From: Pseudomonadales bacterium
Lineage (GTDB): Bacteria > Pseudomonadota > Gammaproteobacteria > Pseudomonadales > Azotimanducaceae
Assembly (NCBI GenBank): GCA_016763855.1
Contig: JAESSY010000046.1
Span: 1-50,823 of the forward strand
DNA length: 50,823 bases
Reading direction: 5' to 3'
This document shows positions 34,729-43,565 of this stretch, in pieces; the stretch's first letter is position 1, and every line of letters starts with the position of its first letter. The notes under the pieces were generated by a model. The model searched no databases. It saw nothing but the letters and a program-made list of their open reading frames with translations, and was not told where the DNA came from. Both the position numbers and the translations under genes were made by a program.

Positions 34729-35537
34729 AAATCGATAATGAGGGCCGCTTAGCCGGGAAAAAAGTTGTCCTGGTAGGCGCTGGACAAACCGACGGAGATA
34801 CTATTGGTAACGGTCGCGCTATGGCGATTTTGTTTGCGAGACAGGGCGCTGAAGTATTTTGTGTCGACAATAGGCTGGAATCAGCGCAGCAAACAGTTGA
34901 ACTGATTCAGTCCGAAGGCGGCAAGGCGATTGCCTTTAAAGCCGATATTACCCAACCAGCAGATTGTCAGGCTTTGATTGAAGAAGGACACAAAACCTTG
35001 GGTTGTATTGATATTCTCGTGAACAATGTAGGGATAGGCGCAAAGGATAGAAAAGTCGCCGCGCTCGAAGAGTTGGTTTGGGATCAAATTTTTGATGCCA
35101 ATCTCAAAGGGTTGTGGATGGTATCGAAACACGCGTTACCCGTTATGAAAGAACAAAAAGGCGGCGTCATTCTAAACATATCTTCTATAGCATCGCGGCT
35201 TTATCACGGTGGTACTGCTTACGAGGTAACAAAGGCGGGAGTGAATAAATTAACCGAGTCAATTGCTGCGGGGTATGCGCAGTATGGTATTCGTTGCAAT
35301 GCGATCTTACCTGGCTTAATGGATACACCCATGGCAATTGAAGGAACGGCGAATGCCACAGGCATGGATACGGCGTCAGTCCGAGAAAGAAGAAACAAAA
35401 TGGTGCCCTTGGGTAGACATCAAGGGAGTGGCTGGGATACAGCCTACGCGGCGTTGTTTCTGGTGTCAGACGAAGCCAAATTTATCACTGGAATTTTGAT
35501 GCCTGTAGATGGTGGTATGTCGGTAAAGCCAAGTTAA
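34725..35537 (+). CDS. Short-chain dehydrogenase/reductase
   Basis: A 270-aa SDR oxidoreductase. The cofactor loop GAGQTDGDTIGNGRAMAI is a spaced form of TGxxxGxG, LVNNVGIG is the NNAG motif, ISSIAS holds the catalytic serine, and YEVTK the Tyr and Lys. RCNAILPGLMDTPM and LVSDEAKFITGILMPVDGGMSV close the fold. NAD(H) preference is suggested by an aspartate after the second strand (FCVDNR). It overlaps the CMD gene by 4 bp. Substrate unknown. Confidence 0.92.
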   Translation: MKIDNEGRLAGKKVVLVGAGQTDGDTIGNGRAMAILFARQGAEVFCVDNRLESAQQTVELIQSEGGKAIAFKADITQPADCQALIEEGHKTLGCIDILVNNVGIGAKDRKVAALEELVWDQIFDANLKGLWMVSKHALPVMKEQKGGVILNISSIASRLYHGGTAYEVTKAGVNKLTESIAAGYAQYGIRCNAILPGLMDTPMAIEGTANATGMDTASVRERRNKMVPLGRHQGSGWDTAYAALFLVSDEAKFITGILMPVDGGMSVKPS

Positions 35538-35585
35538 ATAATACGAGGCAGAATTAAAGGTAAGAGTGCAAAGGATGAGAACTAT

Positions 35586-36320
35586 ATGAGCAAACACAGG
35601 AGCGATATTTATGGAGATATCACTAAAAAACCGACTGACAATCCCGTCATTCCTGCTGCCACGGTGGTTTTGTTAAGGGACTCCTCAGCGAATGGGATGG
35701 AAGTTCTGATGCTACAAAAAAATAACGATATTAGTTTCGGTGGCATGTGGGTTTTTCCTGGAGGTCGGATCGATGCTGAGGATTATGGTGCGGAGAACAC
35801 CTCTCTCGCCGGTGCTGCCAAAGTTGCAGCGGTAAGAGAGACTGAAGAAGAAACAGGCATCAAGTTAGATGCAGCAGGATTTGAGTCTTTTGCACATTGG
35901 ACACCACCCCCAACAACACCTAAACGCTTTGCTACCTGGTTTTTTGTGGCAAAAGTTTCTGGAAACGAGGCAGTTGAGGTTGATGGGCAAGAAATTACAA
36001 ATCACCGATGGGTAAGTCCTGAAGGCGCTTTGGCTTTGCATACTGAAGGTAAGATTGATCTAGCCCCTCCCACCTGGATATCCCTCTTTCATATTAATCA
36101 GTACCAAAGCCCCAATGCGGTACTGTCAGATTTCCGCGATCAACAAGACAAAATATATGAGACGCATATTGTGAAGAATGAAGCAGGTATCAGAATAGCG
36201 CTTTGGGCTGGAGATGCCGGATATGCCTTAAGCGAAGCAGATGTGGAAGGAGCGAGACATCGCCTTGTTTTAGCTCAATCTGGATTCATATTTGAAAATA
36301 CCGTAGAGCGATATGGATAG
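35586..36320 (+). CDS. NUDIX hydrolase
   Basis: A 244-aa NUDIX protein. GGRIDAEDYGAENTSLAGAAKVAAVRETEEETGI is a NUDIX box with an insertion between the first glycine and RETEEETG, the layout seen in NUDT19-like CoA/acyl-CoA diphosphatases. FVFPGG-type entry (MWVFPGGRID) and the WTPPPTTPKRFATWFFVAKV strand also match that branch. It lies between SDR and acyl-CoA dehydrogenase genes, consistent with acyl-CoA turnover (inference). A 14-bp tandem repeat begins at its last codons. Confidence 0.88.
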   Translation: MSKHRSDIYGDITKKPTDNPVIPAATVVLLRDSSANGMEVLMLQKNNDISFGGMWVFPGGRIDAEDYGAENTSLAGAAKVAAVRETEEETGIKLDAAGFESFAHWTPPPTTPKRFATWFFVAKVSGNEAVEVDGQEITNHRWVSPEGALALHTEGKIDLAPPTWISLFHINQYQSPNAVLSDFRDQQDKIYETHIVKNEAGIRIALWAGDAGYALSEADVEGARHRLVLAQSGFIFENTVERYG

Positions 36321-36348
36321 AGCGATATGGATAGAGCGAAATGAATAG
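36307..36348 (+). repeat. Three tandem 14-bp repeats across the NUDIX stop codon
   Basis: AGCGATATGGATAG occurs at 36307-36320 and 36321-36334, then AGCGAAATGAATAG at 36335-36348, with a partial fourth unit after it. The first unit contains the NUDIX stop codon TAG. Most simply explained by recent slippage duplication. Confidence 0.8.
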
Positions 36349-36402
36349 TGCAATATCGACAGCTCAATTAATAAAATAGATTCCAACTAAAGGGAAAATG
36401 TA

Positions 36403-37746
36403 ATGGCAATAGATTTTGATGTAGAACCGGAATTTCAAAAACAAGTAGATTGGGTTGAGAAGTTTACAAAGGAGGAAATTGAACCTCTAGATCATTTTAT
36501 GAGTGCTGGCACGGATAAAAATGGGAAGCGTCTTGATGAAGATGCCTGGAAGGCAATTCGAGTTTACATCAAAGATCTGCAAGCCCAAGTTAAGGACAGA
36601 GGTCTCTGGGGTTTCCATCTAGGACCTGATCTCGGTGGTCCCGGACTGGGTCAGGTTAAATTATGTTTGTTAAATGAAAAGCTCGGTCGTACTCGAATGG
36701 GTCCTTATATTTTTGGCTGTCAGGCACCAGATACTGGAAATATGGAATTGATTGCTCACAATGGTACGGAAGAACAAAAGCGTAAATACCTTGAACCTCT
36801 CCTAGCCGGAGAAAAACATTCTGCCTATTCCATGACTGAACCACACGCAGGTGAACCCGGTGAGTTTAAGTGCCTCGCCACCCGAGACGGTGATGAATGG
36901 GTGCTTAACGGTGAAAAATGGTTTACTTCAAATGGTGCTGGGGCAGATTTTCTTATTGTGATGGCAATAACGGCGCCTGATAAACCCTTAATTGAGCGCG
37001 CCTCAATGTTCTTGGTAGATAGGGAAACTGAAGGCGTTGAAATTGTCAGAAATGTCCATGGCTTTGGTACTCCCTTGCGTGACAACTATGACACTAGTCC
37101 AGGTCGAGGTGGCCATGCCTATATTCGATATAACAATGTTCGCTTACCTGCAGATGCACTATTGGGTACAGAAGGCGCTGGATTTGTTGGGTCGCAAACG
37201 CGATTGAGTGGGGGGCGGGTTCATCATGCAATGAGAGCCGTCGGAGTTTGTGCTAAAGCTTTGGACATGGCTTGTGAGCGGGCTTTAAGTCGTCGTTCAA
37301 AAGGAGAACTCCTATCAGATTTACAAATGGTGCAATCAGATTTGGCGGATTCCTATATCCAGTTAAAACAATTTAGACTGCATGTTCTTTACACTGCTTG
37401 GCTGATTGACAAGACCGGCTCTTATACAAGGGAAATCAGAAAAGAAATTGCCGCGATTAAAATCAGTGCTGCAAAGGTGAATCACGACATAATCTATCGC
37501 ACGATTCATTTACATGGTGCACTCGGCATGTCGAATGAAACTGCCTTAGGAGATATGTGGATGTCTGCCCCTCAGATGGGGATTATGGATGGGACGACTG
37601 AGGTACACAAAGCGAATTTGTCGAAGTTATTACTGAAAAATTATGAGGCTTCGGACGATCTGTTTCCGACTTATCATTTGCCGAAGTTAATTTTGAAAGC
37701 CCAGAACAAATTTGAAAAGGTCATTGATCAATATCTATCAAATTAG
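36403..37746 (+). CDS. Acyl-CoA dehydrogenase
   Basis: A 447-aa flavoprotein of the acyl-CoA dehydrogenase family, which introduces a 2,3-double bond in acyl-CoA. YSMTEPHAGEPGEFKCLATRDGDEWVLNGEKWFTSNGAGADFLIVMA is the FAD/substrate loop, RLSGGRVHHAMRAVGVCAKALDMACERALSR the middle helix, and HLHGALGMSNETALGDMW plus MGIMDGTTEVHKANLSKLLL the C-terminal FAD-binding segments. It resembles the ACAD10/ACAD11 branch more than short-chain enzymes. Probably co-expressed with the NUDIX gene. Confidence 0.94.
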   Translation: MAIDFDVEPEFQKQVDWVEKFTKEEIEPLDHFMSAGTDKNGKRLDEDAWKAIRVYIKDLQAQVKDRGLWGFHLGPDLGGPGLGQVKLCLLNEKLGRTRMGPYIFGCQAPDTGNMELIAHNGTEEQKRKYLEPLLAGEKHSAYSMTEPHAGEPGEFKCLATRDGDEWVLNGEKWFTSNGAGADFLIVMAITAPDKPLIERASMFLVDRETEGVEIVRNVHGFGTPLRDNYDTSPGRGGHAYIRYNNVRLPADALLGTEGAGFVGSQTRLSGGRVHHAMRAVGVCAKALDMACERALSRRSKGELLSDLQMVQSDLADSYIQLKQFRLHVLYTAWLIDKTGSYTREIRKEIAAIKISAAKVNHDIIYRTIHLHGALGMSNETALGDMWMSAPQMGIMDGTTEVHKANLSKLLLKNYEASDDLFPTYHLPKLILKAQNKFEKVIDQYLSN

Positions 37747-37759
37747 GAAGTGCGTCAAA

Positions 37760-38146
37760 TTAAAGATACGGCGGGCGGCTATCGGACATTATTTTGTCTA
37801 GGGTTGCTTGCGCCTTCTTAAAATCTTTTCGATCCTTGACTTCAATCATTTCGCAATCGTCTTTGATCATCTGATCAATAGTAACCGGGTAATGCCTGCA
37901 ATCTTCAGGGCGATCGAGGTAAATCTTGCAACCATATTTTAGCGGTGTCCCCGGTAGTGTTTCCAAAAAAGGGCAAAGTGTCAGGGGCTGCTTGGTGTCT
38001 GGGTCTATCCAGATTTCTCCCTTGTGGACATAGCGAAAAATGTGGGGGTGTTGATGCTCCCAATAGTCGATTTCACTCGAAGATGCAGAAAGGCCGCCGT
38101 CGCTATATGCGATACAACATTTTCCACATTGAGTGCAATTTTTCAT
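37760..38146 (-). CDS. YkgJ-family cysteine cluster protein
   Basis: A 128-aa protein with the Fe-S or zinc cysteine cluster pattern of the YkgJ family: NCTQCGKCCIAY at the N-terminus, LCPFLE and YGCKIYLDRPEDCRHYP. Seven or so cysteines are in these three blocks. Function unknown. It is convergent with the acyl-CoA dehydrogenase gene (13 bp between stops) and 26 bp downstream of the amidase gene. Confidence 0.9.
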   Translation of the reverse strand: MKNCTQCGKCCIAYSDGGLSASSSEIDYWEHQHPHIFRYVHKGEIWIDPDTKQPLTLCPFLETLPGTPLKYGCKIYLDRPEDCRHYPVTIDQMIKDDCEMIEVKDRKDFKKAQATLDKIMSDSRPPYL

Positions 38147-38172
38147 AGGTTCAGATACTTTTGTGCTCTTAG

Positions 38173-39612
38173 TTAGTAACCCGGCGGAGCTTGGAAGCTA
38201 TGCCATGCTTCTTCGAGTAATCCTGCGAACTGCAAGGTCGTGTGGTCTTCAAGATAAGGACCGATAGCCTGAAAGCCGAGTGGTAGTCCTTGACCATCAA
38301 GACCCCCGGGAAAAGCAGTCGATGGTAATCCGCAGAGTATTGAAACCATAGGGTAAGCAATATTGCTAGAATATGGCACTTCGTGATTATCTATCAGTAA
38401 TGTCCGATCTTGCAATGATCCTGTTTGATGTGGGAATGCACTGTCGAGCGACATCGGCCCGATGAGTACATCCCAATCCTTAAAGAATGACTGCCATATT
38501 TGTGCATAGGCCTGTCGCGTGGTCACTAGCATCAGATAGTCCTGAGCCGACATGGTTAAGCCGCTTGCCGAGGCTTCTGCCAAATAAGTACCAGATGAAA
38601 GAATTTCGTCGGCTTGCGCCTTACGTTCGGCCTGAGATAGCCCCAGTGTTGTGACGACTTGAAGTAATCGAATGTAATCGTGAAAATATTTCTCCATATC
38701 AAACTCAGGAGCGATGACCTCGACTTTTGCACCTTGTTTCGACAAAAAGGAAACCAGCTCTTCTTGCCTCGTACTCATTGCTGATGAGATTGGCGTGTTG
38801 ATAAAGGGTGGAAGAACTGCCACGCGAAAATCTTGTAACTTCGTATGACGCGCTTTAGGGAGCTTGAGTTTCCATGCAACATCCTCGAATATATCCGGGC
38901 CTTTGACCTCGTTGAATAAAAGCGTTAAATCATCAACAGATCGCGCCAACGGTCCCTGTACTCCCATCAAGAATGCTGGGTTCGGTAAGTCTGCCAAGGG
39001 AAAACTTCCGCTTTTGGGGATGGCGGTTTCTGAGGGTCGATGACCATAAACACCACAGAATGCTGCGGGGACTCTAATTGAGCCTCCTATATCACTGCCG
39101 ATTTCTAATGGTGTCATGCCAGAGGCTAGTGCGGCACCGCCACCTCCTGTGCTTCCACCGGGTGTACATGATAGATCCCAAGGGTTATTGGTTCGTCCAT
39201 AAACGGGACTGTCAGCCTGCCAATCACCGAGGGCAATGGGAATATTTGTTTTACCGAGTAAACCGATGCCAGCATCGAATAAAGTGCCAGCTAACTTTCC
39301 ATCTGCTGGCGGTAAGTATCCCTTAAACTCAATTATACCAGCAGTTTGTGGCAATCCAGCGGTAAGCGTAGATTCCTTTAGGGTCATGGGTAACCCTAAT
39401 AGCGAACCTTTCTCTCCTGCTGAAATTTTTTGATCCGCTAATTTTGCCGAGGCTCTCGCCCTATCAAAAGTTTTTACCGCAAAGGCATTGAGCTTCTCAT
39501 CGTGTTCTTCTATTTTTTCAATGTGCAATTCTGTTAATTCGCTTGATGAAATATCCTTGTTGCGCAATGCAGTCAACATTTCTGTGGCGGTACTAAAGTG
39601 GTTAATGCTCAT
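38173..39612 (-). CDS. Amidase-signature family hydrolase
   Basis: A 479-aa serine amidase. The Ser-cisSer-Lys triad is visible: lysine in LPMTLKES, cis-serine in TPGGSTGGGGAALASG, nucleophile serine in EIGSDIGGSIRVPAAFCG. The GGST replaces the usual GGSS; the first serine, taken as the catalytic one, is kept. The C-terminal FPGGLDGQGLPLGFQAIGPYLED is standard. GGAG lies upstream of ATG 39612, which decides it over an ATG four codons earlier. The enzyme hydrolyses amides; the substrate is not predictable. Confidence 0.94.
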   Translation of the reverse strand: MSINHFSTATEMLTALRNKDISSSELTELHIEKIEEHDEKLNAFAVKTFDRARASAKLADQKISAGEKGSLLGLPMTLKESTLTAGLPQTAGIIEFKGYLPPADGKLAGTLFDAGIGLLGKTNIPIALGDWQADSPVYGRTNNPWDLSCTPGGSTGGGGAALASGMTPLEIGSDIGGSIRVPAAFCGVYGHRPSETAIPKSGSFPLADLPNPAFLMGVQGPLARSVDDLTLLFNEVKGPDIFEDVAWKLKLPKARHTKLQDFRVAVLPPFINTPISSAMSTRQEELVSFLSKQGAKVEVIAPEFDMEKYFHDYIRLLQVVTTLGLSQAERKAQADEILSSGTYLAEASASGLTMSAQDYLMLVTTRQAYAQIWQSFFKDWDVLIGPMSLDSAFPHQTGSLQDRTLLIDNHEVPYSSNIAYPMVSILCGLPSTAFPGGLDGQGLPLGFQAIGPYLEDHTTLQFAGLLEEAWHSFQAPPGY

Positions 39613-39706
39613 GTTAAACTCCAATTTTGTTTGATGCTGTTTTGTGGACTTTCAAGGTGTTCAGAACAGATTTCATATGTTCTGCATTTTATACAAATGC
39701 TGATAT

Positions 39707-40093
39707 TTAACTAAATATTGCAAAGCTACCACTTGCCTTTGCGATGAGTTTGTCCCCGCAAAAAATCTCGCTTTCTAACATCGCAACTCTGCGGCCCTTT
39801 TTCAATACGCTAGATTTGCAGCTTAGATCTTGATCCTTTGCAGGAAAAAGATAAGTGATTTTAATTTCTATTGTGGCACAAAATTCGCCTTCTCTCAGTA
39901 CGGAATGAACAGCGCCCCCCATGCTGGTGTCAGCCATGGAATAAATAACGCCACCATGGATAACTAGATTTGGATTCAATAATTTTTCGTCATATGCGAC
40001 TTCGCAAGTACATTCGCCTTCAGTTCTTGATGTAATGCTCAAGCCGATAAGGTCGGCATAAGGGTGATGCAGCGGTGCAATAGTATCTGACAT
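39707..40093 (-). CDS. PaaI-type hotdog thioesterase
   Basis: A 128-aa single hotdog domain. NPNLVIHGGVIYSMADTSMGGAV is the PaaI signature, with the HGG and the acidic residue on the central helix; IEIKITYLFPAKDQDL and RRVAMLESEIFCGDKLIAKASGSFAI are the flanking strands. It should hydrolyse acyl- or aryl-CoA. It is divergent from the acyl-CoA ligase gene, suggesting opposing action on the same CoA esters (inference). Confidence 0.9.
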   Translation of the reverse strand: MSDTIAPLHHPYADLIGLSITSRTEGECTCEVAYDEKLLNPNLVIHGGVIYSMADTSMGGAVHSVLREGEFCATIEIKITYLFPAKDQDLSCKSSVLKKGRRVAMLESEIFCGDKLIAKASGSFAIFS

Positions 40094-40230
40094 GAGTTAC
40101 TTATCCTGAATGATTGCCCAATAGATGATTCTACATGATTCTCCAATTTGATGGTGCTTGCATCTTGTTCCTCAGTTTGGAAAGCTATGCTAATTGAAAA
40201 GCGTGTTACTGATCTTTTAACGAGGTACTG

Positions 40231-41907
40231 ATGGCCAATAAATTGACTCGAACTGATGTGATAGCTTTGCTTACGGCAAAGGGGATGGACTATGAGCTCA
40301 GCCTTCAACCCTTGTATGAACACGATTGCCGTACTTTTGTTAATGGACCTCAGACCCTAAGGCAATTGTTTAATGATACTAGAAGTGATGCTTGCTTCAT
40401 TGTTTATGAGGGTGAGCGCATAACTTATGAAGAGGCCTATGCCAAAGCGGGTCATATAGCGTGTTTACTCGTTGAGAAATTTGATGTCAAGAAAGGCGAT
40501 AGAGTCGCAATATCAATGCGAAACTACCCAGAATGGATACTGGCGTTTATGGCGATTACATCCATTGGCGCGGTGGCAGTGGCGATGAATTCAATGTGGA
40601 CAAGCGATGAGATGCTCTATGGATTAACAGATAGCGGCTCGAAAGTCCTTTTTGCCGATCAAGAACGCTTGGCGCTCATATCAGATCAAAAGCTAGATGT
40701 GGAATTAATCGCTGTAAGATCTAATGTAGGAGAAAGAGATTTAGAAACGCTTTTGAAAAAACAAAGTACTTCCGACATGCCAGCAGTTGATGTGGGTCCA
40801 TTCGATAATGCAACATTGATGTATACCTCTGGATCTACAGGACATCCAAAGGGGGCCGTAGCCTGCCATCGAAATATTGTTAGTTCCTTAATGTCGTGGG
40901 AGTTAGAAGTGCTGATTAACCGACAACTATTTAACCTTGAAGTTGCGGAGCCGACACATCAGCCAGCAACGCTATTAGGGGTTCCTCTTTTTCATGCTAC
41001 CGGTTTATTGGCGGCCCTATTACTTTCCTATCGAGGCCAAAGAAAAGTTGTGGCTATGTACAAATGGGATGTCGCTAAGGCTGCAGATCTTATTACGAAT
41101 GAGAAAATAAATTCATTTGTAGCCCCCGCAGCGATGACGGGAGATTTAGTTGAATATGCAAACCGTAATCGTAAAGATTTGAGTTCTCTTGATGTTGTCG
41201 GAGGTGGTGGCGCTCCCAGGGCACCTGATCAAGTAAAGAGTATTGCCAAAGCCTTCGGTAAGGCGCTGCCGAATACCGGTTGGGGCATGACAGAAACGAA
41301 TGCTATCGGCACGGGGATTGGAGGAGAAGATTATCTGGCGCATCCGAGTAGTTCAGGGCGCTGCTCTGCTGTATTGGATATTAAGATAGTCAATGAATCT
41401 GGACAAAACCTGGATGTGGGGGAGCGGGGTGAGCTGTTAATCAGAGGCACTTCCATCATCAGAGGATATTGGAATAGACCAGAAGCCAATGCTGAAACCT
41501 TCATAGACGGCTGGTTAAAAACTGGAGATGTAGCCTATCTTGATGAAGAAGGCTATCTCTATATTGTTGATCGAATAAAAGATCTGGTTATTCGTGGGGG
41601 TGAGAATATCGCCTGTGCGGAAGTAGAGGCAGCATTGCTGAGTCATGCTCAAGTACTTGAAGCTTCGGTCTACGCGGTTCCTAATGATCGTTTGGGAGAA
41701 GAAGTCGGTGCAACTATTTTTGTGAATGGGACAATAGATGAGGACGAATTGAGAGTTTATTTGCAGAATTTGATCTCTCGGTTTAAGGTTCCTCGCTATA
41801 TTGAAATGAGTGCTGATTCGCTTTTGCGAATAGCATCAGGAAAAATTGACAAAAAACGAATCAGAGAAAGATTCGTCAAAAAAATGGAAGAAGGAAATCT
41901 AGTATGA
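40231..41907 (+). CDS. AMP-forming acyl-CoA ligase
   Basis: A 558-aa ANL-superfamily ligase that activates a carboxylic acid through an acyl-AMP. The P-loop-like motif is LMYTSGSTGHPKGAV, followed by GWGMTETNAIG, the hinge GWLKTGDVAYLDEEGYLYIVDRIKDLVIRGGENI and the C-terminal catalytic lysine in ASGKIDKKRIRE. Closest in general form to fatty-acid or aryl-CoA synthetases; chain length not predictable. Its stop overlaps the YtoQ start as ATGA, so the two are coupled. Confidence 0.93.
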   Translation: MANKLTRTDVIALLTAKGMDYELSLQPLYEHDCRTFVNGPQTLRQLFNDTRSDACFIVYEGERITYEEAYAKAGHIACLLVEKFDVKKGDRVAISMRNYPEWILAFMAITSIGAVAVAMNSMWTSDEMLYGLTDSGSKVLFADQERLALISDQKLDVELIAVRSNVGERDLETLLKKQSTSDMPAVDVGPFDNATLMYTSGSTGHPKGAVACHRNIVSSLMSWELEVLINRQLFNLEVAEPTHQPATLLGVPLFHATGLLAALLLSYRGQRKVVAMYKWDVAKAADLITNEKINSFVAPAAMTGDLVEYANRNRKDLSSLDVVGGGGAPRAPDQVKSIAKAFGKALPNTGWGMTETNAIGTGIGGEDYLAHPSSSGRCSAVLDIKIVNESGQNLDVGERGELLIRGTSIIRGYWNRPEANAETFIDGWLKTGDVAYLDEEGYLYIVDRIKDLVIRGGENIACAEVEAALLSHAQVLEASVYAVPNDRLGEEVGATIFVNGTIDEDELRVYLQNLISRFKVPRYIEMSADSLLRIASGKIDKKRIRERFVKKMEEGNLV

Positions 41908-42341
41908 CCATGACAGTATACCTTTCTGGTGAAATTCACACTGGTTGGAGAGAAGAGATAAAAGCGGGTGCTGCAGGATTAGACATTGAATTTACCTCCG
42001 CAGTTTGCGATCACGAAGCCAGTGATGCAGCAGGAGATCATCTGGGTAAGGAAGGTGCTAATTTTTGGCGCGATCACAAATCAGCAAAAGTAAATGCTAT
42101 TCGTACAAAAACATTGATAGAAATGAGTGACTTTGTCGTGGTCCGATTTGGTGACAAATACAAGCAATGGAATGCAGCCTTTGATGCCGGTTATTGTGCT
42201 GCGATGGGCAAGCCATTTGTCACATTGCATGCTGAAGATATTATTCATCCTCTGAAGGAAGTCGATGCCGCAGCGATGGCATGGGCGACATCGGTTGACC
42301 AGATCGTGGATATTTTGAAGTACCTTGTTCGACAAAACTAA
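41904..42341 (+). CDS. YtoQ-family protein
   Basis: A 145-aa protein matching YtoQ of Bacillus: VYLSGEIHTGWREEI, FTSAVCDHEASDAAGD, FWRDHKSAKVNAIRTKTLIEMSDFVVVRFGDKYKQWNAAFDAGYCAAMGKPFVTLH. The pattern resembles nucleoside 2-deoxyribosyltransferase-like folds, with a strand-loop YLSGEI and acidic residue later, but the activity is unknown. Coupled to the acyl-CoA ligase gene by a 4-bp overlap. Confidence 0.88.
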   Translation: MTMTVYLSGEIHTGWREEIKAGAAGLDIEFTSAVCDHEASDAAGDHLGKEGANFWRDHKSAKVNAIRTKTLIEMSDFVVVRFGDKYKQWNAAFDAGYCAAMGKPFVTLHAEDIIHPLKEVDAAAMAWATSVDQIVDILKYLVRQN

Positions 42342-42540
42342 GCTTCGACAGAGCTAAGCTCCGATGGTTAAGTAAAGTGCTGAAGAGTCTTGGGGTTTTT
42401 GATAAAATTCCAAGAAGCGACAGAATGCCACTCGAAATAGGCAGTGCTGAAATTCCCTTCTAGGCAGACAACACAACTAGTACATAGCTTGTCCGTATAC
42501 CACTGCGTGCGGACGCCTTTTGTTCACAGACTAAGATACA

Positions 42541-43563
42541 ATGCACATTATGAATATACCCATTACAGTAATACCCGGTGACGGTATCGGCGAAGAAATT
42601 ATGATCTCCGTGTTGTCGATTCTGGATACGCTTGATTGCGGCCTTGAGTTTGAGCACGCACTGGCAGGTGGCCCCGCTATCGCAGAAGGATTAGACCTGA
42701 TCCCGGAAGAGACCTTGGCCCAGATTGAGAAAAATAGAGCAACCCTCAAAGGACCGATTACAACTCCCATTGGACGTGGATTCACATCCGTAAATGTATC
42801 TTTGCGGCAGCATTTTGATCTTTACGCAAATGTCAGGCCGACTTTGTCCATCCCAGGTGCAAGCCAGCGCTACTCTGATATTGATATTTTGATTGCCCGG
42901 GAAAATATGGAAGGAATGTACGCGGGGGTCGGCCATAAACTCAGTGAAGATGGCGAAAGAGCAGAATTAACCAGTGTTATCACTCGCCGGGGTAGTACAC
43001 GCATTCTGCGCCACGCTTTCTCTCTCGCTCAAAAGCTAGGTCGAAAAAAGGTAACAGTAGTTCATAAAGCGAATATTATGCGTTCGACATCCGGTTTGTT
43101 TTTAGCAGTATCAAAAGAAATCAGAAAAGAATTTCCAGATATTGAGTGTGAGGAAATGATCGTAGACAATTGTGCAATGCAATTAGTGATGAATCCTCAT
43201 CGATTCGATGTAATCGTAACAACGAACCTTTTTGGCGATGTTCTCTCGGATTTGTGTGCAGGTCTTGTCGGCGGGCTTGGTCTTGCGCCCGGCGCCAATA
43301 TTGGAGAAGAAAGGGGCATATTTGAGGCGGTTCATGGGAGTGCACCCGATATTGCAGGGAAAAACATTGCCAACCCAACAGCACTTCTATTGGGTGCAGC
43401 GATGATGCTAGATTATTTGAAATTAACTGACGAATCGACAAAAATAAGAGCAGTCATTCGTCAAGTGATAGGTGAAGGAAAGGTGCGGACGCCAGATTTA
43501 GGGGGTAGTGCCGGAACCGATGAGTACACTCAGGCATTAATTGCTAAGCTCGGAGATGGCTGA
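42541..43563 (+). CDS. NAD-dependent isocitrate/isopropylmalate dehydrogenase family, probably isocitrate dehydrogenase
   Basis: A 340-aa beta-decarboxylating dehydrogenase. [13 protein letters not shown] opens the fold; [21 protein letters not shown] is the substrate loop of isocitrate dehydrogenases (serine and asparagine in SVNVxLR), and [26 protein letters not shown] the C-terminal cofactor loop. The length and lack of an NADP-type arginine/lysine pattern favour the short NAD-linked enzyme. It would work at the same metabolite as the isocitrate lyase in this window. ATG 42550 is an alternative start. Isopropylmalate or tartrate dehydrogenase remains possible. Confidence 0.88.
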   Translation: MHIMNIPITVIPGDGIGEEIMISVLSILDTLDCGLEFEHALAGGPAIAEGLDLIPEETLAQIEKNRATLKGPITTPIGRGFTSVNVSLRQHFDLYANVRPTLSIPGASQRYSDIDILIARENMEGMYAGVGHKLSEDGERAELTSVITRRGSTRILRHAFSLAQKLGRKKVTVVHKANIMRSTSGLFLAVSKEIRKEFPDIECEEMIVDNCAMQLVMNPHRFDVIVTTNLFGDVLSDLCAGLVGGLGLAPGANIGEERGIFEAVHGSAPDIAGKNIANPTALLLGAAMMLDYLKLTDESTKIRAVIRQVIGEGKVRTPDLGGSAGTDEYTQALIAKLGDG

Positions 43564-43565
43564 TA

